Source: Spirochaetia bacterium | Lineage (GTDB): Bacteria > Spirochaetota > Leptospiria > Leptospirales > Leptonemataceae | Length of the DNA stretch: 64,000 nucleotides | Reading direction: 5' to 3' | NCBI GenBank assembly: GCA_009885105.1 | Contig: VFLI01000053.1 | Coordinates: 56,483 to 120,482, forward strand | In this document: positions 1 through 8,586 of the stretch, piece by piece | How positions within the stretch are numbered: position 1 is the stretch's first letter | Layout of the letters: each line of letters starts with the position of its first letter | Position numbers and translations under genes: made by a program | The notes under the pieces: model-generated | Told to the model about the DNA's origin: nothing | Databases searched by the model: none | What the model saw: only the letters and a program-made list of their open reading frames with translations

Positions 1-442
1 GAATCCTGTTCTGTTTGAGCGTCTCTCTTCTTGCCGGCGATATTTTTTCATAAGAGCGGCTTCTCGATTTCTTTTTTGATTTTGACTCTGTTTTCTTTTT
101 TGAAATCTTTTTCAACCGGACGCTGGCCGGAGAGTGAAACTTCTGCTGGTATTCATGAAGATAGTAGTATGCGAGCAGCGGGTGGATGATCTTCCCCTCG
201 CCCATTATCAGCGCGTCCAGTTTGAGGCTTATAAAATGAATTCTGTCCTGATCAAAAATCAGCGGGAAAGGCAGATTCACGCCATGCCAGCGGACCTGGA
301 AGGCTTTGCCGAAGTGACCAGGATTTTTTTCCGGTCGTATGACATCTTCCAGATCTGCGGCCAGGACCGCCTTCAGGAATTTTTCACGCACCCGGGCATC
401 TACCTGGAATTGTCGTATTTTATCTCTAATTTCCGCATTCAT
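1..442 (-). CDS. Partial hypothetical protein (runs off left edge)
   Basis: A minus-strand reading frame opens with ATG at 440-442 and stays open to the window edge, giving 147 codons without a stop. The start is bounded by an in-frame TGA at 449-451, three codons upstream. About the first 105 residues look like a normal soluble mixed alpha/beta protein (segments such as VRWHGVNLPFPLIF and LLAYYYLHEYQQKF). The chain then becomes a Lys/Ser-rich tail (KKISKKKTESKSKKKS). I do not recognise the family. The opposite strand is also open here (134-514), but its product has a less protein-like composition, so I prefer the minus strand. The C-terminus lies outside the window. Confidence 0.5.
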   Translation of the reverse strand, partial: MNAEIRDKIRQFQVDARVREKFLKAVLAADLEDVIRPEKNPGHFGKAFQVRWHGVNLPFPLIFDQDRIHFISLKLDALIMGEGKIIHPLLAYYYLHEYQQKFHSPASVRLKKISKKKTESKSKKKSRSRSYEKISPARRETLKQNRI

Positions 443-1032
443 ACTCTTTCAATTCATCGGTCCCTTCTAATAAAAAGAAAATTACTTTTATGCTCCTTTT
501 TCAAATCAAAATGACATTGACGGGGTCAATTCATGACCGATCAGCCGTCATAAAAACCAAGAAATTGCGCCGCGTTATATTATGGAAGAAATCGGAAGAA
601 AAGAACCCCTGACAGCGACTGCGCTAGAAGCGCCTCAGGAATGACCAGTTCAGAGAACTGTCGGGGCCGGTGGTCTGATGGGATTGCAATAGCTTCAACC
701 GTCCAGGTTTCCACGTATTGCCGGAAGTTGACAGGCGCTATCGCTCAGCCACCTCACTGGTCCTACGTATGTTAAATTGCATTGGATCACCTCCTTTTGT
801 GTAGGATCAATTTACAGCGGGGGAAAAAAATGTCAAGAAAAAGTGGAAAGTTCGTCTATTTCTATAACCAAAGCAGTCTTCCTGTTTCGCCAGGAAAATA
901 AAAAAAGAAGTCGACAGAACCATAACAGGAGGATGATATCTTTGAAAAAGCGGCTGTGTTTGGACCGTATGAATGCGGAAAAATTCAGGGAACGGGGTTT
1001 GACACGTCGAGTCAGACCGGGGGAAGGATATT
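443..1032. other. Gene-poor stretch upstream of the serine hydrolase
   Basis: No convincing gene was found in this 590-base stretch. The only notable signal is the very strong ribosome binding site and mini-ORF at 738-797 on the minus strand. Downstream of that on the minus strand the frames read as short protein-like pieces (for example QYVETWTVEAIAIPSD) broken by stops, which could be a decayed gene. Codons 777-1032 in the serine hydrolase direction look like leader, not coding sequence. Confidence 0.4.
738..782 (-). CDS. Possible 14-residue leader peptide with a perfect Shine-Dalgarno
   Basis: On the minus strand, AAAGGAGGTGATCCA (783-797) lies directly in front of ATG at 780-782. It complements the standard 16S rRNA 3' end over its full 15 bases. 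The frame encodes MQFNIRRTSEVAER and stops at TAG 738-740. Such an extended Shine-Dalgarno is rare in this window; the next best is before the zinc-ribbon gene at 22715. It could be a leader peptide, or the 5' end of a gene truncated by a stop. No function can be assigned. Confidence 0.25.
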   Translation of the reverse strand: MQFNIRRTSEVAER

Positions 1033-2229
1033 ATGAGCAGAGCCAGGAAAATTCTGATTCTATTGGCCGTATCTGTCACGGGGGCCGCTGTTTACTTTTT
1101 CCCGGAAGCGCGTCGCCTGTATAATGTTGTATACCTTTTTGATAAAAAAAACATAGTTTCAAACTTCCGCGACATGAAATCGATGTTCGACTACCGGATG
1201 ATACACAGAGGCACAGAGGTCGCCCGGTTCCAGAGACGAGAGCGGACGCTTCCTGAGACTTTTCCCTACGAGGGCCGCCGGATCAATGTCAACGATTTTC
1301 TCGAAAGCGCCTGGACCACTGGTCTCATCATCATCAAGAAAGATACGATCCTTCATGAGTCCTATTACAGGGGCAATACCGATTCGTCTCTGTGCATATC
1401 GTGGTCGGTAGGAAAATCTTTTGTCTCCGCTCTTGTCGGCCTGGCAGTGGCGGACGGGAAGATTAAAAGCATCCGTGATCCGGTTACAAAATACGTGCCT
1501 GTCCTGGCATCCAGCGGGTACAACGGCATTCCAATCAAAGATCTGCTGAACATGTCCTCCGGAATTCGATTCAACGAGGATTACGGTGATTTTCATTCCG
1601 ATATCAACCGGATGGGACGGACTCTGGCGCTGCGCACCTCAATGCAGGATTTCATACTTACGCTGAAAAACGAAAGGCCGCCCGGCAAATTCCGTCACTA
1701 CGTCAGCATGGACACACAGGTTCTCGGCATGCTGGTCCGCAATGCTACGGGGATGACACTCTCGGACAATCTGGAAAAAAATATCTGGCAGAAGGCCGGT
1801 ATGGAATCCGACGCGTACTGGCTCATAGACAGCACGGGAATGGAACTGGCCTTCGGCACCCTGAATGTGACCCTGCGCGATTTTGCCAGGTTCGGCGTGA
1901 TTTACCGCGACGGCGGACGAATTCTGGGCCGGCAGATTATCCCGGCCGCCTGGGTGAAAGCTTCTGTTAATCCAGACGCGCCGCATTTAAAGCCGGGTAA
2001 AAATCCCGGATCGGACACTGTCTTTGGTTACGGCTACCAGTGGTGGATACCTCCCCTGCCGGACGGTGATTTCATGGCGATCGGTGTCTACAACCAGTTC
2101 ATATACATCAATCAGCGTCGCGGCATCGTCATTGCAAAAACATCGGCGCATCCGGAATACACAACGGCCATGGATTCATCGGAATTGATGTCGGCGGCGC
2201 TTTTTCAGTATCTGGCGCGGACACTCTGA
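1033..2229 (+). CDS. Serine hydrolase, beta-lactamase / penicillin-binding family (S12 type)
   Basis: This 398-residue protein has an N-terminal hydrophobic segment (residues 6-23, ILILLAVSVTGAAVYFF) that should anchor it in or export it across the inner membrane. The class C beta-lactamase-like domain follows. The SxxK nucleophile motif is SVGK (S125-K128), the second motif is Y223-V-S225, and a typical YGYQWW segment lies near residue 335. Members of this family act as esterases, D-aminopeptidases or DD-peptidases; the substrate cannot be told from sequence. The start ATG follows GGGGGAAGG with good spacing. It is convergent with metH (33 bp gap) and appears to be a single-gene unit. An ACACAGAGGCACAGAGG tract at about 1203-1220 resembles dispersed intergenic repeats seen elsewhere in the window. 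Confidence 0.88.
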   Translation: MSRARKILILLAVSVTGAAVYFFPEARRLYNVVYLFDKKNIVSNFRDMKSMFDYRMIHRGTEVARFQRRERTLPETFPYEGRRINVNDFLESAWTTGLIIIKKDTILHESYYRGNTDSSLCISWSVGKSFVSALVGLAVADGKIKSIRDPVTKYVPVLASSGYNGIPIKDLLNMSSGIRFNEDYGDFHSDINRMGRTLALRTSMQDFILTLKNERPPGKFRHYVSMDTQVLGMLVRNATGMTLSDNLEKNIWQKAGMESDAYWLIDSTGMELAFGTLNVTLRDFARFGVIYRDGGRILGRQIIPAAWVKASVNPDAPHLKPGKNPGSDTVFGYGYQWWIPPLPDGDFMAIGVYNQFIYINQRRGIVIAKTSAHPEYTTAMDSSELMSAALFQYLARTL

Positions 2230-2262
2230 TGCTGCAGTAAATTCTATATTCGCGGGCCGGAA

Positions 2263-5200
2263 TCAAATTTCCGTACTGTAACCCAGCGCCGGACGCAGCC
2301 ATTTCTCGATTTCTTTCACAGGCATATTTTTTCTTCTGGCATAATCTTCAGCCTGATCTCGCAAAATCTGGCCGAGGCCGAAGTACCTGGCCTCAGGATG
2401 AGCGAAATACAGTCCGCAGACTGAGGCGGCCGGATACATCGCCAGGCTTTCCGTCAGCGAAATCGTTGTGTGCTTTTGCGCGTCCAGAAGCGAGAACAGA
2501 GCAAGTTTTTCCGTATGGTCTGGCTGAGCAGGGTATCCAGGCGCCGGGCGGATTCCCCGGTATTTTTCACGGATCAGATCTTCCGGCGAGAATTTTTCAT
2601 CTGCGCCGTAACCCCAGTATTCTTTTCTGACCAGTTCGTGCAAACATTCGGCGTACGCTTCAACAAGCCGGTCGGCCAGAGCTTTTGCCATGATCGCGCT
2701 GTAATCATCCTGATCTTTTTCAAATTTTTTCACCAGATCATCCAGACCGACTCCGGCCGTGACGGCAAAAGCTCCCAGATAATCGCCGACTCCGCCGCCT
2801 GCCGGAGCGATATAATCCGACAGCGCCCGGTTCGGCTCGCCGGCCCGTTTCTGTGCCTGCTGGCGCAGCGTGTGGAATACAGCGATTTTCTTTTCCCGCT
2901 TCTCATCGGCATAAACTTCAATATCGTCGCCGACGCTGCCTGCCGGATACAGAGCAAACACTCCGTTTGCGCTCAGCAGCCTTCCCGATACGATTTTTTC
3001 CAGCATTGCATTGGCATCATCGAAAATTTTCCTGGCCTCCACGCCCTTCTCAGGATCGTCTAAGACCGCTGGATATTTTCCATTCAGCTCCCAGGCGGTG
3101 AAAAAAGGCGTCCAGTCGATGTACTTTCTCAGGGTTTCGAGCGGAAAATTCCTGAGCACGGTCAGGCCGCTTTTACGCGGAGCCGAAATCGGCACGCTTT
3201 TCCAGTCAAATTTTTGAGCGTTGCGCCGTGCGTCGCCGAGCGACAGATACTTTTTTTCCGTCTGCCGGCGCTCGTGTTCGGAGCGAAGTTGCTCATATTC
3301 GGCCCTGATCTTCCCCAGATAGTCTGCCTTCTGCGACGCAGTGATCAGACTGTTCACCACAGGCACACTGCGGGAAGCATCCAGAACATGGATCGCGGCG
3401 CCGGAATACTCCGGAGCAATCTTTACAGCGGTGTGAATTTTAGATGTCGTGGCCCCGCCGATTAGAAGAGGAATGTCGAGTCCGCTGCGCTGCATTTCGC
3501 GCGCCACCTCCGTCATCTCATCCAGAGACGGCGTGATAAGCCCGGACAGACCGATCACGTCAACACCATGCGCCTTCGCTTCGGCAAGAATTTTTTCCCG
3601 CGTCACCATCACTCCCAGATCAATCACCTCAAAGTTGTTGCAGGCAAGAACAACTCCGACAATGTTTTTTCCAATATCGTGCACATCGCCCTTCACCGTG
3701 GCCAGAAGCACTTTTGCGGCCGCTTTCGGCGCGCCGCTGCCGCCTGATGCTTTTTTTTCCGCTTCAATAAAAGGAATCAGGTATGCCACGGATTTCTTCA
3801 TCACACGGGCGCTCTTGACCACCTGGGGCAGGAACATTTTTCCTGATCCAAAAAGATCCCCGACAACTCCCATAGCGTCCATCAGCGGACCTTCAATAAC
3901 GTGGAGGGGCTTGGGATATTTCAGCCTTGCCTCTTCCGTGTCCTGGTCTATAAAATCTGTGATCCCTTTGACGAGAGCGTGCTTCAGCCTTTCCTCTACG
4001 GACAGCGTGCGCCATTCGTCTTTTTTCGTTTCGACTGTTCCTTTCTTTTTCACAGTATCCGCAAATTCGACCAGACGTTCCGTCGCATCCGGGCGCCGGT
4101 TCAGAAGCACATCCTCGATGAGTTCTCTCAGCTCCGGCTCGATCTGTTCATACACTTCCAGCTGGCCTGCGTTTACAATTCCCATATCCAGACCGGCCCG
4201 CACCCCGTGATAGAGAAATGCCGCGTGCATGGCCTCACGCACGGCGTTGTTTCCCCGGAAAGAGAATGACACATTGCTGATGCCGCCGCTGATCTTCGCA
4301 AGCGGTAGATTCTTTTTTATCCATTCGGCAGCGCGGAAAAAATCCAGGGCGTAACTGTTGTGCTCTTCCATCCCTGTGGCAACCGTCAGCACATTCGGGT
4401 CGAATACAATATCCTGGGCCGGAAAGCCGATTTTTTTTGTCAGAATATCGTAGGCTCTTTTACATATTTCAATGCGCCGTTCATACGTGTCCGCCTGTCC
4501 TTTTTCGTCGAACGCCATTACGACTGCAGCGGCTCCGTACTGCATGATTTTTTGTGCATGGGTGATAAAAGTTTCTTCGCCTTCTTTTAAGCTGATCGAA
4601 TTGACAATGCCTTTGCCCTGCAGGCACCGCAGCCCCGCCTCGATAACGCTCCACTTCGACGAGTCGACCATAACAGGCACACGGGCGATATCCGGTTCAG
4701 CCGCGATCAGATTCAGAAATTTTGTCATGGCCGCTTCGGAATCCAGCATTCCTTCGTCCATGTTTACATCGATGATCTGCGCGCCGTTTTCGACCTGCTG
4801 GCGGGCCACGGACACGGCCTCGTCATAATTGCCCTCCAGAATTAGTTTGGAAAATTTGGGAGATCCGGCGACGTTTGTTCTTTCGCCGATATTCACAAAG
4901 TTTGTTTCCGGCCGCAGGACCAGCGGCTCAAGACCCGACAGATGCAGAAGAGTGTCGGCAGCTCCTGCCTCCCGGGGCCGCACGCCCGCAACGGCCTGCG
5001 CCATAGCACGGATATGATCGGGCGTCGTCCCGCAGCAGCCGCCCACGATATTTACAAAGCCGCGTTTTGCGTAATCCTGAATCTGTTCCCCCATATAGCC
5101 GGGCGTCTCATCGTATCCTCCGAAGGCATTCGGCAGACCTGCATTGGGATACAGACTTATATAGCAGCCGGCGATGCCGGAAAGTTCCTGCACAAAAGGC

Positions 5201-5964
5201 CTCATCTGCGCCGAACCCAGCGCGCAGTTAAAACCGACGCTGAGCAGGTCCTTCGCATGCGAAACAGAAATCCAGAAAGCCTCCGGCGTCTGCCCCGACA
5301 GGATTCTGCCGCTTGCATCCACTATCGTGCCCGATATCATGACGGGCAGATGGACTCCGGTCTTATCTGAAAAATCCTGGACAGCGAACAGCGCCGCCTT
5401 ACAGTTGAGTGTGTCCGTAATTGTTTCAATTAAGAGTGCATCGACTCCGCCGTCGAAAAGGCCCTGTATCTGTTCGCGGAATGCGTTCACAACTTCCTCA
5501 AAAGTAACAGAGCGGAATCCAGGATTGTTCACATCCGGGGACATGGAAAGAAGTTTCGTGGTCGGACCCATCGCCCCGGCGACGAAGCGCGGTTTGTCGG
5601 GGTTTTTCTGCGTAAATTCATCGGCGGCCCTTCGCGCAATTTTCGCCGCTTCCAGGTTCAGCTCATACGTCAGTGATTCGAGGCGGTAGTCGGCCTGGGA
5701 TATCGGATTGGAACTGAAAGTATTTGTTTCTATAATATCAGAGCCTGCGTCCAGATAGGCGCAGTGAATTTCGTAAATAACATCGGGACGGGTCAGAACG
5801 AGAAGATCGTTGTTCCCCTTCAGCTCTCCGGGATGATCTTTCAGGCGCGAGCCGCGAAAGTCTTCCTCAGACAGTTTGTATCTCTGGATCATGGTGCCCA
5901 TGGCGCCGTCCAGCACAAGAATACGTTCATTGAGTAGATTGTATATTTTAGTATTTTGAATCAT
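2263..5964 (-). CDS. metH: Cobalamin-dependent methionine synthase
   Basis: This 1233-residue protein transfers the methyl group of 5-methyltetrahydrofolate to homocysteine through cob(I)alamin. All four modules are present. The homocysteine domain spans about 5-325, with zinc ligands C247 (GFNCALG) and C310-C311 ([10 protein letters not shown]). The pterin domain spans about 350-620 ([13 protein letters not shown] at 356). The B12 cap and B12-binding domain span about 650-890 and carry the DxHxxG cobalamin-ligating motif D760-V-H762-D-I-G765. The AdoMet reactivation domain spans about 900-1233 and contains [12 protein letters not shown]. Length is normal for full-length MetH. It is the last gene of the metF / phosphatase / arsR-MT / ahcY / metH array and is separated from ahcY by a 128-bp hairpin-like repeat. 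No strong Shine-Dalgarno precedes the ATG. Confidence 0.98.
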   Translation of the reverse strand: MIQNTKIYNLLNERILVLDGAMGTMIQRYKLSEEDFRGSRLKDHPGELKGNNDLLVLTRPDVIYEIHCAYLDAGSDIIETNTFSSNPISQADYRLESLTYELNLEAAKIARRAADEFTQKNPDKPRFVAGAMGPTTKLLSMSPDVNNPGFRSVTFEEVVNAFREQIQGLFDGGVDALLIETITDTLNCKAALFAVQDFSDKTGVHLPVMISGTIVDASGRILSGQTPEAFWISVSHAKDLLSVGFNCALGSAQMRPFVQELSGIAGCYISLYPNAGLPNAFGGYDETPGYMGEQIQDYAKRGFVNIVGGCCGTTPDHIRAMAQAVAGVRPREAGAADTLLHLSGLEPLVLRPETNFVNIGERTNVAGSPKFSKLILEGNYDEAVSVARQQVENGAQIIDVNMDEGMLDSEAAMTKFLNLIAAEPDIARVPVMVDSSKWSVIEAGLRCLQGKGIVNSISLKEGEETFITHAQKIMQYGAAAVVMAFDEKGQADTYERRIEICKRAYDILTKKIGFPAQDIVFDPNVLTVATGMEEHNSYALDFFRAAEWIKKNLPLAKISGGISNVSFSFRGNNAVREAMHAAFLYHGVRAGLDMGIVNAGQLEVYEQIEPELRELIEDVLLNRRPDATERLVEFADTVKKKGTVETKKDEWRTLSVEERLKHALVKGITDFIDQDTEEARLKYPKPLHVIEGPLMDAMGVVGDLFGSGKMFLPQVVKSARVMKKSVAYLIPFIEAEKKASGGSGAPKAAAKVLLATVKGDVHDIGKNIVGVVLACNNFEVIDLGVMVTREKILAEAKAHGVDVIGLSGLITPSLDEMTEVAREMQRSGLDIPLLIGGATTSKIHTAVKIAPEYSGAAIHVLDASRSVPVVNSLITASQKADYLGKIRAEYEQLRSEHERRQTEKKYLSLGDARRNAQKFDWKSVPISAPRKSGLTVLRNFPLETLRKYIDWTPFFTAWELNGKYPAVLDDPEKGVEARKIFDDANAMLEKIVSGRLLSANGVFALYPAGSVGDDIEVYADEKREKKIAVFHTLRQQAQKRAGEPNRALSDYIAPAGGGVGDYLGAFAVTAGVGLDDLVKKFEKDQDDYSAIMAKALADRLVEAYAECLHELVRKEYWGYGADEKFSPEDLIREKYRGIRPAPGYPAQPDHTEKLALFSLLDAQKHTTISLTESLAMYPAASVCGLYFAHPEARYFGLGQILRDQAEDYARRKNMPVKEIEKWLRPALGYSTEI

Positions 5965-5987
5965 AATTGCAGACCGAAAGGAATTTA

Positions 5988-6115
5988 AACCACGGGGACA
6001 CAGGGGAAAATGGGGAGGAGGAAAAAGGGAAACGTGAAAAACTGATGAGCGTTCCGGAACGCTTGCCCACGCTTGAAATTTTTTCCTTCTTTACCCTCCC
6101 CGTGCCCCCGTGGTT
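5988..6115. repeat. Intergenic hairpin element between ahcY and metH
   Basis: The left end AACCACGGGGACACAGGGGA (5988) and the reverse complement of the right end (AACCACGGGGGCACGGGGAG, ending 6115) form imperfect terminal inverted repeats. Near the middle is the perfect 16-bp palindrome AGCGTTCCGGAACGCT (6048-6063). Transcribed in the operon direction it would fold into a long hairpin between ahcY and metH, so it may be a REP/MITE-like element affecting RNA stability or read-through. The CCACGGGGACACAGGGG ends resemble CCACAGAGAACACAGAG tracts elsewhere in the window. Confidence 0.6.
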
Positions 6116-6126
6116 CATACTCTTCC

Positions 6127-7431
6127 TCAATACCGGTAATGCTCCGGTTTGTACGGACCTTCCACCGGCACGCCGATGTAATCAGCCTGATCGTTCGAAA
6201 GTTTTGTCAGCTTCACGCCGATCTTTGCCAGATGCAGCATGGCGACTTTTTCATCCAGATGCTTGGGCAGAATGTACACGCCTACATTGTATTTGTTGGT
6301 GTACAGTTCCATCTGCGCCAGAACCTGATTTGTAAAACTGTTCGACATCACAAAGCTGGGATGACCCGTCGCGCAGCCAAGATTCACCAGCCGTCCTTCC
6401 GCAAGAAGAATCACACTGTGACCGTCCGGGAAAGTGAATTTGTCCACCTGCGGTTTGATTTCCGTACGCTTGATGCCGGCAAAATTCTTCAGCTTCTCGA
6501 CCTGGATTTCCACGTCAAAATGTCCGATGTTGCATACGATCGCGCCGTCTTTCATTTTCTTTAGATGGTCGATTGTGATGATATCCTTGTTTCCGGTTGT
6601 CGTCACAAAAATATCTGCCTCGGCCGCCCAGTCGTCCATCAGACCCACCTGGTAACCGGCCATCGCCGCCTGCAGAGCGCAGATCGGATCAATTTCTGTC
6701 ACAACGACACGGCAGCCGAAAGCGCGAAGACTTTCCGCGGATCCTTTGCCCACATCGCCGTACCCGGCGACAACGGCGACCTTGCCCGCAAGCATGATAT
6801 CCGTGGCGCGTTTGATCCCGTCGGTCAAAGATTCGCGGCAGCCGTAGAGGTTGTCGAATTTACTCTTCGTCACGGAATCATTCACATTGATCGCCGGAAT
6901 TTTCAGTGTTCCCTCTTTCATGCGCTTCATCAGATGATGAACGCCCGTAGTGGTTTCTTCTGAAACACCTTTGATCTGCGCCAGAAGTTCCGGATGTTTG
7001 TCGTGAACCCAGGCCGTCAGATCATGCCCGTCGTCCAGGAGCATGTTCGGGCCGCCTTCGAATTTCAACGACTCCTCAACACACCACCAGTATTCTTCTT
7101 CTGTCTCGCCTTTCCAGGCGAATACGGGAATCCCTCTTTCTGCGACTGCGGCCGCCGCATGATCCTGCGTGCTGAAAATATTGCAGCTGGACCATCTTAC
7201 CTGGGCGCCCAGTTCCACCAGCGTTTCAATCAGCACCGCTGTCTGGATCGTCATGTGCAGCGATCCGACGATTTTCGCTCCTTTCAGAGGTTTCTTTGCG
7301 CCAAATTCTTCACGCAGGGACATGAGTCCCGGCATTTCTTTCTCGGCCAGGATGATTTCTTCTCTGCCCCATCGGGCAAGTGAAATATCTTTGACCTTGT
7401 AATCTGTTTTTAACTTTTCGGCTGTTGCCAT
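6127..7431 (-). CDS. ahcY: Adenosylhomocysteinase (S-adenosylhomocysteine hydrolase)
   Basis: The 434-residue enzyme splits S-adenosylhomocysteine into adenosine and homocysteine. It removes the product inhibitor of methyltransferases and feeds homocysteine to MetH, encoded just downstream. Recognisable blocks are [11 protein letters not shown], the NAD-binding Rossmann loop [18 protein letters not shown] with the following [22 protein letters not shown], and the conserved C-terminal end [10 protein letters not shown]. Length fits the bacterial family. The ATG at 7431 is preceded by CAGGAGAGAG at good spacing. It lies 81 bp after the ArsR-methyltransferase gene and is probably co-transcribed with it, which suggests feedback control by methyl-cycle metabolites. 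Confidence 0.98.
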   Translation of the reverse strand: MATAEKLKTDYKVKDISLARWGREEIILAEKEMPGLMSLREEFGAKKPLKGAKIVGSLHMTIQTAVLIETLVELGAQVRWSSCNIFSTQDHAAAAVAERGIPVFAWKGETEEEYWWCVEESLKFEGGPNMLLDDGHDLTAWVHDKHPELLAQIKGVSEETTTGVHHLMKRMKEGTLKIPAINVNDSVTKSKFDNLYGCRESLTDGIKRATDIMLAGKVAVVAGYGDVGKGSAESLRAFGCRVVVTEIDPICALQAAMAGYQVGLMDDWAAEADIFVTTTGNKDIITIDHLKKMKDGAIVCNIGHFDVEIQVEKLKNFAGIKRTEIKPQVDKFTFPDGHSVILLAEGRLVNLGCATGHPSFVMSNSFTNQVLAQMELYTNKYNVGVYILPKHLDEKVAMLHLAKIGVKLTKLSNDQADYIGVPVEGPYKPEHYRY

Positions 7432-7512
7432 AACTCTCTCCTGTTTCCTATTTATCCTTTTCTAAAAAAACTCTAAACCTATAATAACTCAAACCTTCCA
7501 GTACGCGCGCGC

Positions 7513-8529
7513 TCAATTCACCGCCGCTTTCTTTATTTTCTTCTCCGATCCAGACCTCTGCACCTGAGCGAGCCTGCCGGAGGCCTTCGCGCGATAAAAC
7601 AGGCAGTCCAGAACACCATGCCCGCGTCCGCGCTTCTTTTTCTCCGCGCGAAATCCCGCCTCCCGCACATATTCTTCGAGCCTCTCCGGATCGAAACCAA
7701 GCCAGAAGTCGGCGAAATCGCGGCGCATTTCTTCATGATCATGCCTGGCCAGTTCCGCAATAATAAGAATGCCGTTTTTTTTCAGAACCCGGCGCATTTC
7801 ATCCAGGGCGATTTTTGGATCGGGCAGATGGTGCAGGACCATTGAGGCGATGACGATGTCCGCCTCCTGATTCGCAAGCGGCAGATGCTCCAGAGTTCCG
7901 ACTCTGAGATCGGCGCGAGGGCAAGATTCCCTGGCTCTCTGCAGGACATTGCGGCTCTGATCCACGCCTATCAGGGTGCCGGCCTTCCCGTCGAGAATCC
8001 CGAGCAGTTCGCCGGTGCCGCAGCCCAGATCAGCGATCACTCCCGATTCATCGACCATCGATGCAATTCTCTCTCTGTAGAAAGCTCCGTCCACAAGACC
8101 TTCCTGCCTGAGGTTCTGCTGCTGACCGTACCTCTGAAAATGGCGAAGACTCCTCTCTTTTCTCGCAAGGAGCACTTCCTCAAGACGAATTCTGTCTTTT
8201 TCCATAATCAACGGAAGCGGAAGCTTCTGGCCGCTGCCGCCCTGGAAAAGAGCAAGCGCCCTGATTAAAGGCGCTATAGCGCCGATCCGCCCCGAATCGC
8301 TCAGCCCGTAGTACACATGCGCGCCGTCTCTGCGGTTCTCCAGAATCTGCGCCTCCGTAAGAATGCGGAGGTGGCGGGAAACTCGACTCTGCCCCATATC
8401 CAGAACTTCCAGAAGCTCGTTCACATGGAGCGGCTCCTCAATCAGGGCGCCGACAATTCTCAGCCGGGCCTCGTCCGACAGGGCCTTGAGAATCGAAAGT
8501 GCGGAACTTTGAAATAAAGCCATATTCAT
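7513..8529 (-). CDS. ArsR-type HTH fused to SAM-dependent methyltransferase, probable methyl-cycle regulator
   Basis: This is a 338-residue two-domain protein. Residues about 8-95 form an ArsR/SmtB winged helix (LKALSDEARLRIVGALIEEP, then VSRHLRILTEAQIL), with no obvious metal-ligand cysteine cluster. Residues about 145-310 form a class I methyltransferase-like fold (motif I VIADLGCGTGELL, motif IV IVIASMVLHHL). The family occurs beside ahcY and metE/metH in several phyla, and an ArsR-type regulator (SahR) is known to control S-adenosylhomocysteine metabolism in Proteobacteria. I infer that the methyltransferase domain senses SAM or SAH. A 20-bp palindrome overlaps the start codon, suggesting autoregulation. 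Two in-frame ATGs (8529 and 8523) are possible; AGGA nine bases upstream favours 8529. The C-terminal 25 residues are Lys/Arg-rich. Confidence 0.88.
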   Translation of the reverse strand: MNMALFQSSALSILKALSDEARLRIVGALIEEPLHVNELLEVLDMGQSRVSRHLRILTEAQILENRRDGAHVYYGLSDSGRIGAIAPLIRALALFQGGSGQKLPLPLIMEKDRIRLEEVLLARKERSLRHFQRYGQQQNLRQEGLVDGAFYRERIASMVDESGVIADLGCGTGELLGILDGKAGTLIGVDQSRNVLQRARESCPRADLRVGTLEHLPLANQEADIVIASMVLHHLPDPKIALDEMRRVLKKNGILIIAELARHDHEEMRRDFADFWLGFDPERLEEYVREAGFRAEKKKRGRGHGVLDCLFYRAKASGRLAQVQRSGSEKKIKKAAVN

Positions 8530-8547
8530 ATCAAGATATCCTGATAT
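8528..8547. promoter_or_regulatory. 20-bp palindromic operator over the arsR-methyltransferase start
   Basis: ATATCAAGATATCCTGATAT is a near-perfect palindrome (one mismatched pair) centred on GATATC. It overlaps the first codon of the ArsR-type gene. Its length and symmetry suit a dimeric winged-helix repressor, and it resembles the ATATCAAGAT-type half-sites I recall for SahR, though I cannot verify that match here. I saw no second copy upstream of metF, ahcY or metH, so control of those genes would act through read-through. Confidence 0.6.
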
Positions 8548-8586
8548 GTGGCCACAAAAATATACTGTCAGAAAAAATCAAGGATT

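Noticed and set aside
599..614. 16-nt word AAAAGAACCCCTGACA shared with about 21983-21998
   Set aside because: A 16-base match between two places in 64 kb is close to chance, and the flanks do not match.
783..797. TGGATCACCTCCTTT identical to the 3' end of 16S rRNA
   Set aside because: Only these 15 bases match. The preceding sequence does not continue into 16S rRNA helix 45, so it is read as a Shine-Dalgarno on the other strand.
3449..4210. Several plus-strand ORFs opposite metH
   Set aside because: They are shadows of the GC-rich metH coding strand with no independent signals.
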